64,000 bases of DNA from Sphingobacterium tenebrionis (GTDB lineage Bacteria > Bacteroidota > Bacteroidia > Sphingobacteriales > Sphingobacteriaceae): the NCBI RefSeq assembly GCF_037126265.1, contig NZ_JAYLLN010000012.1, positions 1 to 64,000 of the forward strand, written 5' to 3'. Below the pieces are notes generated by a model. That model was not told the DNA's origin. It made no database searches and saw only the letters and a program-made list of their open reading frames with translations. This document shows positions 59,914-64,000 of the stretch, in pieces; position 1 is the first letter of the stretch, and each line of letters begins with the position of its first letter. Both the position numbers and the translations under genes were made by a program.

Positions 59914-60531
59914 ATGATTGCAGACGTATTCAACTTTCTGACGGAAGCTGGGCTTCGGGAAGAATTGGAGGAGAAGGGAGTTCATTTAAAGGTTCCAGCA
60001 GGTAAAATAGTCGTTGAACCCAACAAATATATCAAGGTCATCCCATTATTGATCCAAGGCACGGTCAAGGTGCTCAGACAGACAGAGAACGGCAATGAAC
60101 TTTTCATCTATTATATCCGAGCTGGCGAATCCTGTGCGGTTTCCCTATCCACCTCGCTGATGGATAAATTATCCAACATCAAGGCGATTGTCGAAGAAGA
60201 TGTGGAATTAATTGCTGTTCCATCATCGGTAGCCAGGCAGTGGTTTGAAAAATATGCCAGTTGGCGGCTGTTTGTCCTGAAAACCATGGATCAACGCTAT
60301 GATGAAATCATCAATGCATTAGACAATGTGGCTTTCAAGAAGATCGAAGAAAGACTGCTCGAACATTTGAAATCCAAGGCAGAGATAATGCAAACAACCA
60401 TCCTGAAATTAACACATCAAGATATCGCTATCGAATTATCTACTTCAAGGGAAGTGGTCTCTAGGCTGTTAAAGGTATTTGAGCAACGCGGTTTAATCAA
60501 GCTTTCAAGAAATAAAATAGAAATCCTGTAA
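59914..60531 (+). CDS. Crp/Fnr-family transcriptional regulator
   Basis: A 205-residue regulator with a cyclic-nucleotide-binding-like beta-roll (about 18-110, IPLLIQGTVKVLRQTENGNELFIYYIRAGESCAVS), a dimer helix and a winged-helix DNA-binding domain (about 145-205, LTHQDIAIELSTSREVVSRLLKVFEQRGLI). No N-terminal FNR-type Cys cluster exists, though a lone Cys is in GESCAVS, so the ligand is unknown. The following gene has a Crp-like palindrome upstream. In related bacteria such regulators pair with DUF2892 and sulfur-trafficking genes (recalled). Confidence 0.92.
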   Translation: MIADVFNFLTEAGLREELEEKGVHLKVPAGKIVVEPNKYIKVIPLLIQGTVKVLRQTENGNELFIYYIRAGESCAVSLSTSLMDKLSNIKAIVEEDVELIAVPSSVARQWFEKYASWRLFVLKTMDQRYDEIINALDNVAFKKIEERLLEHLKSKAEIMQTTILKLTHQDIAIELSTSREVVSRLLKVFEQRGLIKLSRNKIEIL

Positions 60532-60544
60532 TTTTTTTAGGCTC

Positions 60545-60560
60545 TGTGATAAATGTCACG
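60545..60560 (+). promoter_or_regulatory. Crp-like operator upstream of the DUF2892 gene
   Basis: TGTGATAAATGTCACG has TGTGA and TCACG separated by six bases, one mismatch from the classical TGTGA-N6-TCACA. It lies 54 bases before the DUF2892 start and just after the regulator's stop. Confidence 0.6.
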
Positions 60561-60593
60561 TAGTTTAAATGTTTTGAGTTGCATTTTTGTGTT

Positions 60594-60602
60594 ATCACAC
60601 TA
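60594..60602 (+). promoter_or_regulatory. ATCACACTA motif before the DUF2892 gene
   Basis: Second copy of the 9-mer seen before the Crp/Fnr gene, 12 bases from the start codon. It overlaps the 3' part of a small TGTG-TTAT-CACA palindrome (60588-60599). Confidence 0.4.
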
Positions 60603-60614
60603 ACAAACGATGCT

Positions 60615-60842
60615 ATGAAAAAGAACATGGGAACCGCGGATAAAATCATCCGCATATCAATCGCATTCATTATTGCCGTATTATATTATTTGGGTATAAT
60701 TTCAGGAACTCTAGCTATCATATTACTCCTTGTTGCTGGGATTTTTATCCTGACTAGTCTAATAGGCGTATGTCCTATCTATAGTATATTCGGCATTTCT
60801 ACGAGGAAAAACAATGATGCCAATGAATATCACGAATTCTAA
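60615..60842 (+). CDS. DUF2892-family small membrane protein
   Basis: A 75-residue protein with two hydrophobic segments (IIRISIAFIIAVLYYLGII and LAIILLLVAGIFILTSLIG) followed by VCPIYSIFGIST, the DUF2892 signature with its Cys-Pro. Family members are often fused or next to rhodanese and sulfide-related proteins. The start is ATG 60615 (MKKNMGTADK), not 60579. It is directly downstream of a Crp/Fnr regulator and has a Crp-like site before it. Confidence 0.85.
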   Translation: MKKNMGTADKIIRISIAFIIAVLYYLGIISGTLAIILLLVAGIFILTSLIGVCPIYSIFGISTRKNNDANEYHEF

Positions 60843-60934
60843 AAATTGAACATCTAACACCCTTAGGCCGATGGGAAATGATAGCCTTGATCACACTAGT
60901 ATTATCAACACTTAAAGGCCAATAAATTGAAATA

Positions 60935-60963
60935 AAGGTGCCCCAAAAGGCACCTTGTTTCTT
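60935..60963 (+). terminator. Probable intrinsic terminator after the DUF2892 gene
   Basis: AAGGTGCC (60935-60942) and GGCACCTT (60949-60956) form an 8-bp stem with a 6-base loop, then GTTTCTTT. About 90 bases past the DUF2892 stop and 50 before the sulfatase start. Confidence 0.7.
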
Positions 60964-61010
60964 TAATAAGGTAATTAATGCTATCTTAGAGCTAACCTAT
61001 TACCAAAGAA

Positions 61011-62528
61011 ATGAATTCATTTATTGCAAAGATTTCCATGATGGTTTTAACCATCATCTGTTTCCATACGGTTTATGCGCAAAAGAATAAAGCAAAACCC
61101 AATGTCATCCTGATTTATGCGGATGATCTGGGTTATGGGGATGTGAGCGCCTATGGGGCCAGCAAAATTCAAACACCTCATTTGGATGCCTTGGCAAAAT
61201 CCGGAACACGGTTTACTAATGCCCACAGTACTTCAGCTACCTGTACTCCATCACGTTTTGCCCTGATGACTGGTAATTATCCATGGCGCCAAAAAGGTAC
61301 GGGCGTTCTGCCAGGAGATGCCAAATTGATCGTTCCTACGGACAAGGCAAGTTTGCCCAAGGTCTTTAAACAAGCGGGATATCAAACAGCGGTGGTAGGA
61401 AAATGGCATTTAGGTTTAGGCAATCAAGTGGAAAAGAACTGGAATGAGGATATCAAACCTGGACCTAATGAGGTCGGATTTGATTATTCCTTTATCTTCC
61501 CAGCAACTGCTGACCGAGTACCCACCGTATTCATGGAAAACCATCGGGTGGTTGGATTGGACCCTAAAGATCCCATCCGCGTCAATTACCAGGAAAAAAT
61601 CGGAAACGAACCAACTGGTAAAGAAAATCCTGAGTTGTTAAAAATGAAGGCATCTCCCAATCATGGGCATAATAACACCATTGTAAACGGAATTGGAAGA
61701 ATCGGTTTTATGGAAGGCGGAACCAAAGCCCGTTGGGTGGATGAAGAAGTCTCGACCACCTTTCTCCAGGTCGCACAGGATTTCATCAAAAAGAATAAGC
61801 AACAACCTTTCTTCTTGTTCTTTTCCCTTACGGAACCGCATGTACCCCGGATGCCAGCCACCTTCTTTAAAGGAAAAAGTGAACTTGGATACCGTGGGGA
61901 TGCCATTTTGCAATTGGATTGGACAGTTGGCCAGATCATGGAACAATTGGAACTGCTGGGCTTGAGGGATAATACCATCATTGTGTTTTCTAGCGACAAC
62001 GGCCCGGTAATCGACGATGGTTATGAGGATGAGTCTGTAGAGAAGAGTCATGGGCATGAAGCTGCCGGTCCTTTCCGAGGTGGAAAATACAGCAACTTTG
62101 AAGGTGGAACCCGAGTTCCGTTCATTGTGGCGGGAAAAGGCATCAAAAAGAACCATGTAACCGACGCCTTGTACAGTCAGATCGATCTGATTGCCTCGTT
62201 TGCAGAAATGTTGGGTCAGGACAAACCACAGGATGCAAAAGATAGTGAGATGCTTTTTTCTACTTTACAGGGAAAGGATAAAAATGGCCGTTCTATCTAT
62301 GTTCAGCATGCGCAATCATTGGCGATCGTAAAGGATAATTGGAAATATATAGTGCCTAATAATGGCCGGGCTATCAATAAACAAACGAATACCGAATTAG
62401 GGAATTCGCAAGTTCCCCAATTGTATAATTTAGCTGAGGATCAAGGGGAAAGGGTTAACCTTGCAGAAAAATATCCGGAGAAAGTAAAAGAACTTCAGGA
62501 CTTATTGGAAAAAGAAAAGAACAAATAG
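61011..62528 (+). CDS. Secreted sulfatase (arylsulfatase type)
   Basis: A 505-residue S1-type sulfatase. Signal peptide (about 1-23, TVYAQ). The metal site starts YADDLGYGDVSAYG. The maturation signature is SATCTPSRFALMTG, with Cys in CxPSR, the form converted to formylglycine by FGE. VGKWHLG and SDNGPVIDDGYEDESVEKSHGHEAAGPFRGGK complete the active site. Substrate is unknown. The nearby GH116-type gene (convergent, 9 bases apart) hints at sulfated glycans. Confidence 0.93.
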   Translation: MNSFIAKISMMVLTIICFHTVYAQKNKAKPNVILIYADDLGYGDVSAYGASKIQTPHLDALAKSGTRFTNAHSTSATCTPSRFALMTGNYPWRQKGTGVLPGDAKLIVPTDKASLPKVFKQAGYQTAVVGKWHLGLGNQVEKNWNEDIKPGPNEVGFDYSFIFPATADRVPTVFMENHRVVGLDPKDPIRVNYQEKIGNEPTGKENPELLKMKASPNHGHNNTIVNGIGRIGFMEGGTKARWVDEEVSTTFLQVAQDFIKKNKQQPFFLFFSLTEPHVPRMPATFFKGKSELGYRGDAILQLDWTVGQIMEQLELLGLRDNTIIVFSSDNGPVIDDGYEDESVEKSHGHEAAGPFRGGKYSNFEGGTRVPFIVAGKGIKKNHVTDALYSQIDLIASFAEMLGQDKPQDAKDSEMLFSTLQGKDKNGRSIYVQHAQSLAIVKDNWKYIVPNNGRAINKQTNTELGNSQVPQLYNLAEDQGERVNLAEKYPEKVKELQDLLEKEKNK

Positions 62529-62537
62529 CTATTCCCT

Positions 62538-64000
62538 TCAGGAATAGCTAATGATCAGCCTATCTCCTTTTCTAAGGATTATTTCTTCGGCAAACTCCAT
62601 TGTTTTCTTATTGTCGGATCCCCCTTTTTTGGATGTCTCCAATGGGTGTCCATTCAATGAGACCGTTAAGGATCTATTTTGATGGGATGCAAAGCCATCT
62701 CCCAAACTCAACCTTTTAAGGGTTAAAGTTCCATAACGCATGAATATATCGGCCATTGGCCCCTCTTTCAGGTTTAATCGTTGGGAAAAGGTTCCCCAAC
62801 CTTCTGCCGCAGTAAATGCTGCCCTAAATTCTTCCGGGTTTATTTTTGGATCAAATCCTATGCTTTTTTGTGGGCCATGATACGTAAATCCGCAGGCATT
62901 GATGAAACTGCCATAGCTCGCCATCGCGCGGGCATAATGGTCACTACATTCGATTTCATTGAAAGGATTTCGCTTTGAACCATGATATCGATCGTGGATT
63001 TTTCTGGTCAGGATCAACCCTTCATCCAGCATTCCTTCGGCTATCATATGAGCGGCTACTTGATGTTCAAAGCCACTCATGCACTCATGGAAATAACCAA
63101 GTTGCCAGGTCACATTTTCGCCATATGGCTTATCCTCATTTTTAGGATTGGTATTCATGACCATTCCCCCATCTCCTGCCAACGCGTAGGGCCTTCCATT
63201 TAAATGCGTTTTGATATAGGGACCAACATCATTGGTAAAATTATATTTCCATAAAGCTTGTAGGGCAGATAAGGTTTTCTTTTTATCATTGATGCGGGGC
63301 AGGTTCAATTGATGCGTCCATGCCTGTCCGTAAACCTGATCGATATGGCAGGTATTATAAGATCCCAATTTCTTCCGTCCAAAGTCCTTGTTAGGTCTAT
63401 GAATATAATATTCTCCATTGAACAATTCTTCATCCATATGCTTGGCCCCTTTTAGGACATAGTTTTCACAGATTTTTTGGAATTCAGCATCAGCAACTTC
63501 TTCCGCCATTTTTGCTCCTGCCTGTACGGCTGCCAGACATAAACCTACTATCCAGGCAATCTCTCCTTCCCATACAGCATCCAATGTATTTTCCATGGGC
63601 GTGTCGGTCATCCCATCCCCATTTTTATCCTGATCCAAAACAAATTGGATGGCCTTTTTCAGATTACTCCAGTTCCGTTTTAAAAAAGCATCATCCTTAC
63701 TCATCTGATGATCCCTATAAAACCTTAAAATAACGCCTGCCTGTCCGTCGATTGCCGGTCGGGATTCATATTCTGCCCGAAAGATGATTGCTCCGGTATC
63801 GGGTTTAAAACCGACACCTAAATCTGTTGTTTCCCGGAGATTCCGCTCCAGTTCAGGAAATATCCGACCCATCGATTGGCCATATTGCCAAACATGGGTG
63901 CAAGTTCCGGCACAAGCTCCGATACCTTCCCAGCCCCAGAACCGTCCTGTAGCAAAACGCATGGTATTTGCGGTTGCCAAGGTTCCTATGTTGAGGAATG
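62538..64000 (-). CDS. GH116-type glycosidase, 5' end outside window
   Basis: C-terminal part of a glycoside hydrolase family 116-like protein (glucosylceramidase GBA2 type); 487 codons lie in the window and the frame is open to the edge. The TTG at 63980 is not a real start because in-frame codons continue upstream. Motifs: RFATGRFWGWEGIGACAGTCTHVWQY, AIDGQAGVILRFYRDHQMS, DKNGDGMTDTPMENTLD and YNTCHIDQVYGQAWTHQL. An (alpha/alpha)6 barrel cleaving beta-glucosides or xylosides is expected. It converges with the sulfatase. Confidence 0.88.
   Translation of the reverse strand, partial: FLNIGTLATANTMRFATGRFWGWEGIGACAGTCTHVWQYGQSMGRIFPELERNLRETTDLGVGFKPDTGAIIFRAEYESRPAIDGQAGVILRFYRDHQMSKDDAFLKRNWSNLKKAIQFVLDQDKNGDGMTDTPMENTLDAVWEGEIAWIVGLCLAAVQAGAKMAEEVADAEFQKICENYVLKGAKHMDEELFNGEYYIHRPNKDFGRKKLGSYNTCHIDQVYGQAWTHQLNLPRINDKKKTLSALQALWKYNFTNDVGPYIKTHLNGRPYALAGDGGMVMNTNPKNEDKPYGENVTWQLGYFHECMSGFEHQVAAHMIAEGMLDEGLILTRKIHDRYHGSKRNPFNEIECSDHYARAMASYGSFINACGFTYHGPQKSIGFDPKINPEEFRAAFTAAEGWGTFSQRLNLKEGPMADIFMRYGTLTLKRLSLGDGFASHQNRSLTVSLNGHPLETSKKGGSDNKKTMEFAEEIILRKGDRLIISYS

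Noticed and set aside
62538..63980. Complete glycosidase starting at the TTG at 63980
   Set aside because: The frame stays open to the window edge with family-like residues, so the gene is truncated by the window.
1..64000. tRNA, rRNA, riboswitch
   Set aside because: I saw no CCA-ending cloverleaf, rRNA signature or recognisable riboswitch core in the gaps; a covariance-model search would be decisive.

Overview
The window looks like a chromosomal segment of a Bacteroidota bacterium, most likely Sphingobacteriaceae (Sphingobacterium or Pedobacter-like; genus not provable from this stretch). The reasons are a SusC/SusD pair, a TonB receptor with an N-terminal carboxypeptidase-regulatory-like domain, a TamL-type lipoprotein, many lipoproteins, moderate AT-richness, and several TAnnTTTG -7 promoter boxes. 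No rRNA, tRNA, CRISPR array, transposase or prophage gene was seen. The last gene runs off the right edge.

Layout. 0.2-4.3 kb: a TonB receptor and a beta-helix lipoprotein, with a strong terminator between them. 4.5-7.2 kb: an ABC exporter-type ATPase and permease whose periplasmic loop carries a very His-rich tract, followed by a small secreted DUF3299-like protein; this resembles the Vibrio Zrg zinc system. 7.2-11.5 kb: an operon of HIT, DedA, two tandem inorganic pyrophosphatases, a CNNM/CorC protein and RsmE. 11.7-12.1 kb: greA. 12.3-16.6 kb: an operon of an S9-peptidase-like lipoprotein lacking two of three catalytic residues, a histidine kinase and an OmpR-type regulator. 16.6-20.7 kb: DUF4286, a small CxxC membrane protein, an RluA-type synthase and MlaD/MlaF/MlaE. 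20.9-26.5 kb: an Arg/Ser-rich envelope protein, pncB, a methyltransferase, serS and a small membrane protein. 26.5-32.1 kb: tamL, divergent from an operon of an rRNA methyltransferase, an MFS carrier and an AI-2E family permease. 32.2-41.9 kb: a short DnaE polymerase flanked by two inverted paralogous endonuclease/exonuclease/phosphatase genes, a glycolipid-type cassette (GT4, flippase-like, GT4) and dinB. 42.0-45.8 kb: an esterase and a ParC/GyrA-type topoisomerase subunit. 46.0-50.7 kb: SusD and SusC. 50.9-58.8 kb: genes consistent with peptidoglycan turnover (NlpC/P60, Ala-Glu epimerase, asparaginase-family hydrolase, M14 and S66 carboxypeptidases), plus msrA and pyrC. 58.8-60.8 kb: a small ABC pair, a Crp/Fnr regulator and a DUF2892 protein. 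61.0-64.0 kb: a sulfatase and a truncated GH116-type glycosidase.

The most interesting signals are these. (1) The pseudo-peptidase/two-component operon. (2) The His-rich ABC system. (3) A 13-bp motif, CTAATATTTTTAG, at nearly the same distance (31-32 bp) upstream of both dnaE and dinB, a candidate DNA-damage operator. (4) A composite palindromic repeat present three times, each time between convergent genes, once supplying the C-terminus of a protein and once carrying a second palindrome inside it. (5) An 11-bp-phased motif array upstream of pncB. (6) A Crp-like palindrome and a shared 9-mer around the Crp/Fnr-DUF2892 pair.

All calls come from reading the sequence and recalling families. No database search or structure prediction was run.
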